A DNA stretch of 64,000 nucleotides, taken from Sphingopyxis alaskensis RB2256. Its GTDB lineage: Bacteria > Pseudomonadota > Alphaproteobacteria > Sphingomonadales > Sphingomonadaceae. How positions within the stretch are numbered: position 1 is the first letter of the stretch; each line of letters opens with the position of its first letter. Where the stretch lies: positions 1,798,001 through 1,862,000 of the forward strand of contig NC_008048.1 in assembly GCF_000013985.1 (NCBI RefSeq). Reading direction: 5' to 3'. Below the pieces are notes generated by a model. That model was not told the origin of the DNA. It worked only from the letters and a program-made list of their open reading frames with translations, and did not search any database. Positions 36,173 to 44,155 of the stretch are shown here, piece by piece. The position numbers and the translations under genes are program-made.

Positions 36173-36817
36173 TTACCCGCGCGCGCGCAGCACCGCGCCG
36201 ACGAGCAGCGAGGTCGGCGTTTCGCGCGCCAGCATCACCGTGCCGTCGCTCTGCCGCGCCACCGCCTGCACCAGCACGGCGGGCGCGGTGCGCGAGGTCA
36301 TCGGGCTCGCCGCCTCGCCCTCGGCCAAGATGCGCTCGACATCGGCGTCGAGGAAGATGCGCTCGGCCTCGACATGCAGCGCGATCTCGATGCCGTCCGC
36401 CTGCTTTTCGCATCCGACGTCGAGTCGGCCGCCGCGCACCAGCGCATCGACGAGCAGCAGCGCGAGGTTGAGGATGATCTTGACCGCAGGCTTGGGCAGC
36501 GGGTCGGCGCCGATCATCCAGTTGAGCGTGATCGCACGGTCGCCGATGATCCCCTCGATCGCCGATTTGGCTTCCTCGGGCGGAACCAGCTCGCCGAAGC
36601 CGCCCGCCGACCCAAAGGCCAGGCGAAAAAATTTGAGCTTGTTCGCCGACGTCCGCGCGCTCTGTTCGAGCAATTCGATACAGCGCGCCCGCATTTCGGG
36701 ATCTTTCTCGTCGGCGAGCAGTTCGAGCCCGTTGGCGAAGGCGCCGACGGGGCTGAGCAGGTCGTGGCACAGGCGCGATGCCAGCATGGAGGCGAAATCG
36801 ACGCGGTCGTCGGACAT
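36173..36817 (-). CDS. chpT: ChpT-like histidine phosphotransferase
   Basis: ChpT carries phosphate from CckA to CtrA and CpdR. The 214-residue protein begins with the dimerisation helices: FASMLASRLCHDLLSPVGAFANGLELL (predicted phosphorylated His18), then a degenerate Bergerat-like domain (AVKIILNLALLLVDALVRGG). This is the DUF2328/HPTransfase family. It is the first gene of the minus-strand run that continues into cheA 64 bp later. The partner CckA-like kinase is at 18029-20479. In E. coli-type systems nothing equivalent adjoins cheA, so its position may link the CtrA pathway to chemotaxis expression. Confidence 0.88.
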   Translation of the reverse strand: MSDDRVDFASMLASRLCHDLLSPVGAFANGLELLADEKDPEMRARCIELLEQSARTSANKLKFFRLAFGSAGGFGELVPPEEAKSAIEGIIGDRAITLNWMIGADPLPKPAVKIILNLALLLVDALVRGGRLDVGCEKQADGIEIALHVEAERIFLDADVERILAEGEAASPMTSRTAPAVLVQAVARQSDGTVMLARETPTSLLVGAVLRARG

Positions 36818-36993
36818 GGATGAACAGGCTCCCCAGCGCAGTCGCCGGATTTTCCGGCGTGGGGCGGTCCTACGGCAGGCATGGGTGCGAGAGCAAGCTG
36901 GTTCCTTTTTCCTTTACCACGCATCGTCATCCCGGTCGTGGGTGCGGTGTCGTCGCCCTTGTAATTGCACGCCCCAATCCCACATCGCCATCG

Positions 36994-37950
36994 ATGTTGG
37001 GGGATGACGAGATATTGACCGTGACGCTGGGCGACACCGCAGCCGGATTGCGGCTCGACCGGGCACTTGCCGAAGCGCTCCCCAACCTGTCGCGCGAGCG
37101 ATTGAAGAGCCTCATCAAGGGCGGCCGCGTGGTCGATGCCCACGGCGCGATCCTGTGGGATCCCGCCGCGAAAGCCGCTCCGCCTGCGACGATCGAAATC
37201 CGCGTGCCCGCCGCGCTTCCGGCGCACAATGCCGCGCAGGACCTGGACCTCGTCATCGCCTATGAGGACGCGCATCTGATCGTCATCGACAAGCCCGCCG
37301 GGATGGTCGTCCATCCCGCCGCGGGCAATCTCGACGGCACGATGGTCAATGCGTTGCTCCATCATTGCGCGGGGCAGCTGTCGGGCATCGGCGGGGTCGC
37401 GCGGCCGGGGATCGTCCACCGCATCGACAAGGATACCAGCGGGCTGATCGTCGCCGCCAAGCACGACAAGGCGCACGAGGGGCTGGCGAAACAATTCGCC
37501 GCGCACAGCATCGACCGGCGCTACCTCGCGATCGCGACCGGGCGGCCGATGCCTGCGAACGGCACGGTCGATGCGGCGCTCGGCCGCTCGGCCACCAACC
37601 GCAAGAAGATGGCGGTCGTCGCCGCGGGCCGCGGCAAACATGCGCTCACCCACTATCGCACGGTCGAGCCGCTCCAGGGCGCGACCTTGATCGAATGTCG
37701 GCTGGAGACCGGGCGCACGCATCAGGTGCGCGTCCATATGGCGCATATCGGCCATCCGCTGGTCGGCGACCCGGTCTATGGCCGCGCCCGAAAGCCGCTG
37801 TCGGACGTGCTGAAAGCGCGCAATTTCGCGCGGCAGGCATTGCACGCGGCCCATTTGGGCTTTATTCACCCGGTAACAGGTAACAGGATCGCGCTCGACA
37901 GCGAACTCCCGGCGGACATGCGGGAACTGATCGATGAACTGCGCGTTTAG
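36994..37950 (+). CDS. rluD: RluA/RluD-family 23S rRNA pseudouridine synthase
   Basis: The 318-residue protein has an N-terminal S4 domain (LRLDRALAEALPNLSRERLKSLIKGGRVVD, about 16-45), then the catalytic domain with IDKPAGMVVHPAAGN, GIVHRIDKDTSGLIVAAK (catalytic Asp in HRIDKDTSG) and ETGRTHQVRVHMAHIGHPLVGDPVYG. This is the RluD layout, which modifies helix 69 of 23S rRNA; RluC would lack part of it, so RluD is preferred but not certain. Start ATG 36994 has no good ribosome-binding site. The open frame upstream to 36778 is not family-like. Confidence 0.88.
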   Translation: MLGDDEILTVTLGDTAAGLRLDRALAEALPNLSRERLKSLIKGGRVVDAHGAILWDPAAKAAPPATIEIRVPAALPAHNAAQDLDLVIAYEDAHLIVIDKPAGMVVHPAAGNLDGTMVNALLHHCAGQLSGIGGVARPGIVHRIDKDTSGLIVAAKHDKAHEGLAKQFAAHSIDRRYLAIATGRPMPANGTVDAALGRSATNRKKMAVVAAGRGKHALTHYRTVEPLQGATLIECRLETGRTHQVRVHMAHIGHPLVGDPVYGRARKPLSDVLKARNFARQALHAAHLGFIHPVTGNRIALDSELPADMRELIDELRV

Positions 37951-38029
37951 GTTTCGAATGAAAATCTATTTTGACCGGCGGACTGAACCGCGGCAAGATG
38001 TTTTCAGGATTTAGGGAAGACTCTCTCCG

Positions 38030-38932
38030 ATGGCTAACAAAAGCAATGTTCCGGCCGTGGTCCCAGCGCTTGGCGGCGAAGCCAGCCTGAACCGCTATCT
38101 GGCCGAAATTCGCAAATTCCCCCTTCTGACGCCCGAGCAGGAATATATGCTCGCCAAGCGCTTTCAGGAACATGGCGACAATGAAGCGGCGGCGCAGCTC
38201 GTCACCTCGCACCTCCGCCTCGTCGCCAAGATCGCGATGGGCTATCGCGGCTATGGCCTGCCCGTCAGCGAACTGATCAGCGAAGGCAATATCGGCCTGA
38301 TGCAGGGGGTGAAGAAATTCGACCCCGAACGCGGCTTCCGCCTTGCCACCTATGCGATGTGGTGGATTCGCGCGTCGATCCAGGAGTTCATCCTTCGCTC
38401 GTGGAGCCTCGTCAAAATGGGCACGACGGCGGCGCAGAAAAAGCTGTTCTTCAATCTCCGCCGGATGAAGAACAACCTCGAAGCGTTCGAGGACGGCGAC
38501 CTCAGCCCCGAACATGTCGCCAAGATCGCGACCGACCTTGGCGTGACCGAGGACGAGGTGGTCAGCATGAACCGCCGCATGGCGATGGGCGGCGACACCT
38601 CGCTCAACGTCCCGATGGGCGAGGATGGCGACAGCCAGTGGCAGGATCTGCTGGGCGACGACGGCCCGTTGCAGGACGAGCGTGTCGCCGAGGCGCAGGA
38701 GCGCGACGTGCGGCACGACCTGCTGACCGAAGCGCTCGAAACGCTCAACGAGCGCGAACGTCACATCCTGACCGAACGCCGCCTGACTGACGACCCCAAG
38801 ACGCTCGAGGATCTGAGCCAGCTTTACGACGTCAGCCGCGAGCGCGTCCGCCAGATCGAGGTGCGCGCCTTTGAAAAGCTGCAAAAGGCGATGCTCAAGC
38901 TCGCTGGCGACCGGCGCCTCCTGACTGCCTGA
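38030..38932 (+). CDS. rpoH: RNA polymerase sigma-32 factor RpoH
   Basis: The 300-residue protein is a group 3 sigma factor: LNRYLAEIRKFPLLTPEQEYMLAKR (region 1.2), SHLRLVAKIAMGYRGYGLPVSELISEGNIGLMQGVKKFDPERGFRLATYAMWWIRASIQEFIL (region 2) and the RpoH-box-like QKKLFFNLRRMK (about 136-147). Region 4 has LERERH-like NERERHILTERR and DVSRERVRQIEVRAFEKLQ. The QKKLFFNLR motif is diagnostic for heat-shock sigma factors. A 44-bp gap leads to the LytTR gene. Confidence 0.97.
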   Translation: MANKSNVPAVVPALGGEASLNRYLAEIRKFPLLTPEQEYMLAKRFQEHGDNEAAAQLVTSHLRLVAKIAMGYRGYGLPVSELISEGNIGLMQGVKKFDPERGFRLATYAMWWIRASIQEFILRSWSLVKMGTTAAQKKLFFNLRRMKNNLEAFEDGDLSPEHVAKIATDLGVTEDEVVSMNRRMAMGGDTSLNVPMGEDGDSQWQDLLGDDGPLQDERVAEAQERDVRHDLLTEALETLNERERHILTERRLTDDPKTLEDLSQLYDVSRERVRQIEVRAFEKLQKAMLKLAGDRRLLTA

Positions 38933-38976
38933 CGCCGGACAGCGCGGATGATGCGGCGCAGCGCGGATAGCGGTCT

Positions 38977-39810
38977 ATGATCCGTCGCCGCGCCCCCGCC
39001 ACCCGCATTGGATGGAGCGCGGTGATACTGGTGCCCTGGTCGCTGGTGGCGCTGGCGCAAGCCGGACAAGGCTATTTCGTCGCGGCGTATCGCGGCCATG
39101 CGCAGGACTGGTGGCCGACGCTCGGCTATGCCGCCGCCATCTATTCGATCTGGGCGCTGCTCAGCTGGCCAATCGTCGGCGCGGCGCTGGCGATCGAGCG
39201 CCGGATCAAGCCGTGGTGGGCGCGCATCGCCGCCTATCTGCTGCTTTGGCCCGCCACCGTCTATGCGCATGTCCTGCTCTTCGGGCTCGTCTATTGGCCC
39301 GTCTATCGCAGCGCGCGCGCCGCGACGCGGGGGGAGATGGCCGACATCATGTTCGTGCGCAACTTCGACACCAACACGATGCTTTATCTTGCGCTGGTCG
39401 CCGGCACGATTGTCTGGGTGTGCTGGCCGCGCCGACCGCGGGAGGCCGCGCCCCGCACCGACGCCATCGAAATCCGCAGCCGCGGGCGGCTGACGCGCAT
39501 CCCGCTGGACACGATCGACTGGATCGGCGCCGCGGGCGACTATGCCGAAATCCATGCGGCGGGCCGCACGATGCTGATCGAGGAATCGCTTGCCTCGCTC
39601 GCCGAGCGCCTGCCCGCGGCCGAGTTTGCGCGCATCCACCGCGGCGCGCTGATCCGCATCGACCGGGTGCGCGAGATCGCGCCGATCGGGCGCGGCGACG
39701 CGCATGTCCGGTTGATCGGCGGGGAGCAGTTGCGGCTGAGTCGCCGCTTCCGCGACAATCTTGCCGCGCTGCTCGATCCGCGATCGGCGCCCGCTGAGCC
39801 GGCCGAATAA
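38977..39810 (+). CDS. Membrane-anchored LytTR-domain transcription regulator
   Basis: The 277-residue protein has four hydrophobic segments (about 12-30, 45-73, 82-108, 128-148) followed by a LytTR DNA-binding domain (about 160-265): IPLDTIDWIGAAGDYAEIHAAGRTMLIEESLASLAERLP, EFARIHRGALIRIDRVREIAPIGRGDAHVRL and LRLSRRFRDNLAALL. This pairing of a multi-pass N-terminus with LytTR is a one-component membrane regulator; no receiver domain is present. What it senses is unknown. It follows rpoH and precedes the M23 peptidase in the same direction. Confidence 0.85.
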   Translation: MIRRRAPATRIGWSAVILVPWSLVALAQAGQGYFVAAYRGHAQDWWPTLGYAAAIYSIWALLSWPIVGAALAIERRIKPWWARIAAYLLLWPATVYAHVLLFGLVYWPVYRSARAATRGEMADIMFVRNFDTNTMLYLALVAGTIVWVCWPRRPREAAPRTDAIEIRSRGRLTRIPLDTIDWIGAAGDYAEIHAAGRTMLIEESLASLAERLPAAEFARIHRGALIRIDRVREIAPIGRGDAHVRLIGGEQLRLSRRFRDNLAALLDPRSAPAEPAE

Positions 39811-39888
39811 TCCCGCTCGCCGATCGGCGCTCGCCCACAGCGCGATTTCGCTGCCATCGCGGCCGCTCCCCAACCCGGAGACCCGCCG

Positions 39889-40986
39889 ATGCCCTTTGCG
39901 ATCCTGTATCTCTTGCTCCTTGCCGCCGCCCCGGATGCCCGGCCAGCAATTGCCGAAGTGCGAGCCTATCAATCGCTGCATCTCGAGATTCCGTACAGTC
40001 CGCCCGTCGCCCGGATCGATGGCGAGGATCGGCTGGTCTACGAGCTTCACGCGACGAACTTCGCGGCGCAGACGCTCGCCATCACCGACGTCGAGCTGCG
40101 CGCTGCCGACGACGACACACTGTTTGCCCGTTTCGGGCCTGGCGGGATCATGCGGCGGATCGGCGTCCGCGAGGGCGCGGCCAACGAGCTGGCGCCGGGG
40201 CAACGAGCGATATTCTATCTGTCGGTGCCGTGGACGGGCGATCGCGCGGTGCCGCTCGTCCACCGGATCACCTTCATCCCGAAACGCGATGGCAAGGCAG
40301 GTGAAGCCGTGGCGATCGAGGGCGGCGGATTCATCCCCGATCGTGCGCCCATCCCCGAACTCGGCGCGCCGCTGCGCGGGGGGCCGTGGACCGCGGTCGC
40401 CCTGCCCGAAGTCGATAACGGCCATCGCCGCTATCCCTATGCGGTCGTCGGGCGCGTCCGCCTGCCCGGACGCCATGCGATCGACTGGATGCCCGCCGCG
40501 GGGTTCGACCGCGCATCGGCCGGGACCGGGGTCGCCGCCGACGGATCGGGCGCCGACGTACTGGCTGTCGCCGACGGTGAAATCGTCACCGTCAAGGATC
40601 CGGACGCCCCCGGCGCCCGCGCCAGCGTCGAGGATGAAACCGGGACGATGATCGTCCAACGGCTTCCCGGTGGTCGCTATGCCTTTTACCAGCATCTGAT
40701 GCCCGGCATCCCCGTCCGGCAGGGCGAGCGCGTCCGCAGGGAGCAGGTCATCGGCCGGGTCGGAGCGACCGGGCATGTCACCCAGCCGCACCTGCATTTC
40801 CATGTCGCCGACGGCATCGCGCCGCTCGATTCCGAGGGGCTCCCCTATCGGCTCGACGCCGGCCGGATCGTTGGCGTCTATTCGGACCGGGAAGATTTTC
40901 ACGACGGCAAGCCCTGGCGCGTCGAAACCGAACGTCCAGTCGACGGTCTGCCCGCCCCCTATGCCGTGATCCGCTTCGACCCTTGA
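39889..40986 (+). CDS. M23-family peptidase-like exported protein
   Basis: The 365-residue protein has a short hydrophobic signal (MPFAILYLLLLAAAPDARP), then a beta-rich domain, then an M23/LytM-like domain. The C-terminal metal motif QPHLHFHV (His301, His303) is canonical. The first metal pair is unusual: RHAIDWM gives His196 and Asp199 three residues apart, whereas LytM enzymes have H-x3-D. ADGEIVTVKDP, GTMIVQRLPGGRYAFYQHL and VRQGERVRREQVIGRVGATGHVTQPHLH are typical. It may be a peptidoglycan hydrolase or a degenerate, non-catalytic relative. GGAGA precedes the ATG. Confidence 0.82.
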   Translation: MPFAILYLLLLAAAPDARPAIAEVRAYQSLHLEIPYSPPVARIDGEDRLVYELHATNFAAQTLAITDVELRAADDDTLFARFGPGGIMRRIGVREGAANELAPGQRAIFYLSVPWTGDRAVPLVHRITFIPKRDGKAGEAVAIEGGGFIPDRAPIPELGAPLRGGPWTAVALPEVDNGHRRYPYAVVGRVRLPGRHAIDWMPAAGFDRASAGTGVAADGSGADVLAVADGEIVTVKDPDAPGARASVEDETGTMIVQRLPGGRYAFYQHLMPGIPVRQGERVRREQVIGRVGATGHVTQPHLHFHVADGIAPLDSEGLPYRLDAGRIVGVYSDREDFHDGKPWRVETERPVDGLPAPYAVIRFDP

Positions 40987-41059
40987 ACGGCGATTTGACT
41001 TGGCGGGGCAAATGGCTAGCCTGCCTGCCGGGTCGGTATTACCGAGAGGGGGAAACAGC

Positions 41060-41701
41060 ATGTGGAAATGGATCCGGATTCCCAAGGGCATTGCCCTGGT
41101 CGCGTTCCTGCTGCCGTGGATGACGATCAGCTGCTCCGAACAGAAGATCGCCGAAGCGACCGGCTTCGGCCTTGCCTTCGGCAATGTGACGACGATGGGA
41201 CGCGCGGCATCGGCTGGCGATGGTGCTGCGATGAATCTGTGGCTGGTCCTCGCGCTGCTGGCGATTGCGGGAGGCCTGTTCCTGCTCTTCACCCGCGGGC
41301 GGGAAGCGGCGAAACTGGTGCTCGGCACGTCGGTTGCGGCACTGGTGCTGATCTTCCTCGGCACCTGGCGCTATAGCAAGGATGCGATCATGGCCGAGGC
41401 CGCCAGAAACGGCGGTGGCGACATGGACCGCGCGGCGATGGCGATGATCCAGGTCAATTGGGAAATCGGATATTGGCTGGCCCTGTTCGCGCTGATCGCC
41501 GCCGCGGCGATGGCGTGGATCGTGATGAGCGGCAAGGAGGCCGAGGCCGAGGCGAAGATGCGCTCGCTCGCGACCGACGCCGCTGACGCGGCCAAGAGCG
41601 CCGCCGCGAAGGCGAGCGAGGCGATCGAGGCCGCCACCGACAAGAAGGATGGCGACAAGAAGGATGGCGACGGCCCCGGCGGCGAACCGCCCAAAGCCTG
41701 A
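41060..41701 (+). CDS. Hypothetical membrane protein with Ala/Lys-rich tail
   Basis: I do not recognise this gene. It starts at ATG 41060 behind GAGGGGG and encodes 213 residues. Hydrophobic segments are at about 10-25 (ALVAFLLPWMTISC), 62-79 (LVLALLAIAGGLFLLF), 88-105 (VLGTSVAALVLIFLG) and 138-158 (GYWLALFALIAAAAMAWIVM). The tail from about 165 is a charged, alanine-rich helix (DAADAAKSAAAKASEAIEAA) followed by KKDGDKKDGDGPGG. A cysteine at the end of segment 1 (TISCSEQ) resembles a lipobox but is preceded by a full TM. It lies between the M23 gene and mtgA. Confidence 0.65.
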   Translation: MWKWIRIPKGIALVAFLLPWMTISCSEQKIAEATGFGLAFGNVTTMGRAASAGDGAAMNLWLVLALLAIAGGLFLLFTRGREAAKLVLGTSVAALVLIFLGTWRYSKDAIMAEAARNGGGDMDRAAMAMIQVNWEIGYWLALFALIAAAAMAWIVMSGKEAEAEAKMRSLATDAADAAKSAAAKASEAIEAATDKKDGDKKDGDGPGGEPPKA

Positions 41702-41721
41702 CGCTCATCCCAAAGCAAACC

Positions 41722-41748
41722 GCCGCTTGCCGCGCGTCGGCAAGCGGC
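41722..41748. repeat. Strong hairpin between the membrane protein and mtgA
   Basis: GCCGCTTGCCG and CGGCAAGCGGC pair perfectly around a 5-base loop (CGCGT). No T-tract follows, so a terminator is not proven. It ends 12 bp before the mtgA start, where there is no clear ribosome-binding site. Confidence 0.6.
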
Positions 41749-41760
41749 TAATGAACCATC

Positions 41761-42468
41761 ATGCCCACCGCGAAATCGACGAAGCGCCGCAAATCCCGAT
41801 GGCTTTTCCGGCCGCTCAAATGGCTGTTATGGTTGATCGCCTTTTCGGTGCTGTGGGTGCTCGTCTATGCCGTGGTGCCGCCGCCGGTGACCTTCACGAT
41901 GCTGGCCGACCGCCATGGCATCACCAAGGACTGGACCAGCCTGTCGGACATCGACCGCAATATGGTCCGCGCGGTGATCGCGGCCGAGGACGGGAAATTC
42001 TGTAGCCACAGGGGCTTCGACACCGAAGCGATCGAAGAGGCGATCGAGCGCAACGCCAGGGGCAAGCGGCTGCGCGGCGGATCGACGATCAGCCAGCAGA
42101 CCGCGAAAAATGTCTTCCTGTGGCAGGGTAGCGGCTGGACGCGCTATGTCCGCAAGGTGCCCGAAGTCTGGTTCACCTTCCTGATCGAGACGATCTGGGG
42201 CAAGCGCCGGATCATGGAGGTTTACCTCAACGTCGCCGAGACGGGGATCGGCACCTATGGCGTCGAGGCGGGGGCGCAGCGTTATTTCAAGCATGGCGCC
42301 GCCAAGCTGACCCCGCGCGAGGCGGCACGGATCGCCGCCATCCTGCCGCTGCCCAGGAAGCGCGAGGCCGTCAGCCCGTCGGGCTTCACGCGCCGCTATG
42401 GCAACACCATCGCCGCGCGCATCGGCCAGGTGCGGCGCGACGGGCTGGATGCGTGCGTTTATCGATAG
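41761..42468 (+). CDS. mtgA: Monofunctional biosynthetic peptidoglycan transglycosylase
   Basis: MtgA polymerises lipid II into glycan strands. The 235-residue protein is a basic N-terminus, one TM helix (about 21-40, LLWLIAFSVLWVLVYAVV) and a GT51 domain: AVIAAEDGKFCSHRGFD (catalytic Glu in AAEDxxF), RGGSTISQQTAKNVFLW, KVPEVWFTFLIETIWGKRRIMEVYLNVAETG and YGVEAGAQRYF. No transpeptidase domain follows, which distinguishes it from class A PBPs. Length normal. Confidence 0.96.
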   Translation: MPTAKSTKRRKSRWLFRPLKWLLWLIAFSVLWVLVYAVVPPPVTFTMLADRHGITKDWTSLSDIDRNMVRAVIAAEDGKFCSHRGFDTEAIEEAIERNARGKRLRGGSTISQQTAKNVFLWQGSGWTRYVRKVPEVWFTFLIETIWGKRRIMEVYLNVAETGIGTYGVEAGAQRYFKHGAAKLTPREAARIAAILPLPRKREAVSPSGFTRRYGNTIAARIGQVRRDGLDACVYR

Positions 42469-42588
42469 GGCTGCTGCGGGCGCCTTAGGAGAAGGTTGCG
42501 GAAGGCCGGAGATGTCAAAGAGCCGGGCGAAAGGCTGGCATAGCGCGGGGATGCAGGACCGCGATTTTTTGGGCTGACGGCGAGGCAG

Positions 42589-42671
42589 TTTTGGGGTGGG
42601 GGAGCGGACGTTGCGATCCTCCCCCGCAGGGGAGGATTGGTGGCTGCAATCGGTCGCTTCCCTGCCCCTCA
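42589..42671. repeat. GAGCGGACGTT / GACCGATTG intergenic repeat (copy 2)
   Basis: TTTGGGGTGGGGGAGCGGACGTT, a TCCTCCCCCGCAGGGGAGGA hairpin, then GCAATCGGTCG, with the right end at the stop codon of the J-domain gene. It is parallel to 29993-30069. The 120 bp before it, after mtgA, shows nothing recognisable. Confidence 0.75.
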
Positions 42672-43214
42672 GGTCGGTTTCCAGCTTTTGCGTTCTTCGG
42701 CCTGTTTCAGCACTTCAAACGCCGCCTGCCCGGCGGCAAAGCGCTTCGCCGCGTCGGCATCGCCGGGCTTGACGTCGGGGTGGCACTCCTTCGCATAGGC
42801 GCGCCAGGCCTTTTTCGTCGCGTCGAAATCGGCGTCGGGGTCGAGGCCCAGGATTTCGAGCGCGCGCATTTCGTCGGCGCTGCGGCTGCCGTCGCCCGCG
42901 CCGCCCCAGGCATAATGCTGGGCGCGGGCATAGCTGCGGGCGCCCTGTGCTTCCTCCGCCGCGCGCGCCGCGGCATCCTCGGCGCTCAGCCCGGCGAAAT
43001 AGTCCCAGCCGCGATTATATTCGGCGGCGTGGCTTTCGCAGAAATACCAGCGTTCGGGGCTGTTCGGCGATTTGGGCGCGGGGCAGTTGCCCGGTTCGGC
43101 GCAGCCGTGCCGATCGCAGAGCCGCACCTGCCGCGCCTCGCGCGACGAGCCATAGGGGCGCCAGCGGGGAAACCCCCAATCGTCGGATCTTTTGGCGCGG
43201 CTCATCGAGCCCAT
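42669..43214 (-). CDS. J-domain (DnaJ-like) protein with N-terminal Cys/His region
   Basis: The 181-residue protein ends in a J domain at about 115-178: ALEILGLDPDADFDATKKAWRAYAKECHPDVKPGDADAAKRFAAGQAAFEVL. The HPD signature needed to stimulate Hsp70 ATPase is intact (HPDVK). The N-terminal part has CDRHGC, NCPAP and WYFCESH, which could bind zinc. There is no Gly/Phe region or DnaJ zinc-finger, so it is a class III co-chaperone. Start could be ATG 43214 or 43205; no clear ribosome-binding site separates them. Confidence 0.87.
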   Translation of the reverse strand: MGSMSRAKRSDDWGFPRWRPYGSSREARQVRLCDRHGCAEPGNCPAPKSPNSPERWYFCESHAAEYNRGWDYFAGLSAEDAAARAAEEAQGARSYARAQHYAWGGAGDGSRSADEMRALEILGLDPDADFDATKKAWRAYAKECHPDVKPGDADAAKRFAAGQAAFEVLKQAEERKSWKPT

Positions 43215-43265
43215 GTAGCGGCTGGGGCGCCCGATTGCTAGCCGAGGAGCGCGAAAATCCCAGGG

Positions 43266-44057
43266 TCAGAACCCATTCATTGGCTTGTAACCGAACGCCT
43301 TGGCCGCAAGTTTCACCACCGCGGGGTCGCGTTCGGGCGGCGTCATCGGCACCGCGGCCTCCAGCGTTTCGACAATATGCGTCAGCGCAGCGATGCGCGC
43401 CGCTTTCTTGTTGTTGCCGTCGATGACTTTCCACGGCGCCCAGCGCGTGTGCGTCAAGGCGAACATGTCGTCCATCGCCGCCAGATAGTCGGCGCGCTTC
43501 GCCCGGTTGCGATAATCCTCGGCCCCGGTCTTCCACCGCTTCCACGGATGATCGAGCCGGTCGGCGAAACGCTTGTCCTGTTCCTCCTGCGTCACATGGA
43601 CGAACAGCTTGACGAGGTGCGTCGCGCTGCCCGTCAATTGCGCCTCGAACTCGTTGATCTCGTCATAGGCCTTGCGCCATTCGGCCTCGGTCGCGAACCC
43701 CTCGACCCGCTCGACGAGCACGCGGCCGTACCAGCTGCGGTCGAAGATCGAGATTTCGCGTTTGCCCGGCAGGCGTTTCCAGAAGCGCCAGAGGAAGTGC
43801 CGCGCCTTTTCCTCGTCGGTCGGCGCGCCGATCGGCCACACCTCGAAATAGCGCGGGTCGAGCGAGGCGGTGAGTCGCCGGATGATCCCGCCCTTCCCCG
43901 CGGCGTCCCAGCCCTCGACCATGATCACGCTGCGCTGCGCATGGACGATGTGCGCGGCCTGAAGCCGTTCGAGCCGCTCGTCGAGCGCAGCGAGCGCCGC
44001 GGCATAATCGCCGTCATATCGGGCGCCGGTTTCATAGTCGGAAAGCGAGATGGTCAT
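43266..44057 (-). CDS. Polyphosphate kinase 2 (PPK2) family protein
   Basis: PPK2 enzymes transfer phosphate between polyphosphate and nucleotides. The 263-residue single-domain protein has Walker A GWDAAGKGG (about 49-57), then RYFEVWPIGAPTDEEKARHFLWRFWKRLPGKREISIFDRSWYGRVLVERVEGFA, with Walker B and the lid, and VHVTQEEQDKRFADRL. It is a monodomain enzyme; whether it acts on NMP or NDP cannot be told with confidence. It lies apart from ppk1-ppx at 48348-52012. AGGGTCAGAACCCATT overlaps its stop codon. Confidence 0.9.
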   Translation of the reverse strand: MTISLSDYETGARYDGDYAAALAALDERLERLQAAHIVHAQRSVIMVEGWDAAGKGGIIRRLTASLDPRYFEVWPIGAPTDEEKARHFLWRFWKRLPGKREISIFDRSWYGRVLVERVEGFATEAEWRKAYDEINEFEAQLTGSATHLVKLFVHVTQEEQDKRFADRLDHPWKRWKTGAEDYRNRAKRADYLAAMDDMFALTHTRWAPWKVIDGNNKKAARIAALTHIVETLEAAVPMTPPERDPAVVKLAAKAFGYKPMNGF

Positions 44058-44155
44058 GCGCCGATCCTAGCGCAAGCTGGCGCGTCCTACCAAGGACGAT
44101 ACGCCGATGTCATGTTCCGGGACAATATCGGCGGGCTTCCTTACCCTCTGGACAA

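Noticed and set aside
36778..36993. Upstream extension of the rluD-like frame
   Set aside because: The added residues are not like the S4 domain and overlap the divergent chpT start.
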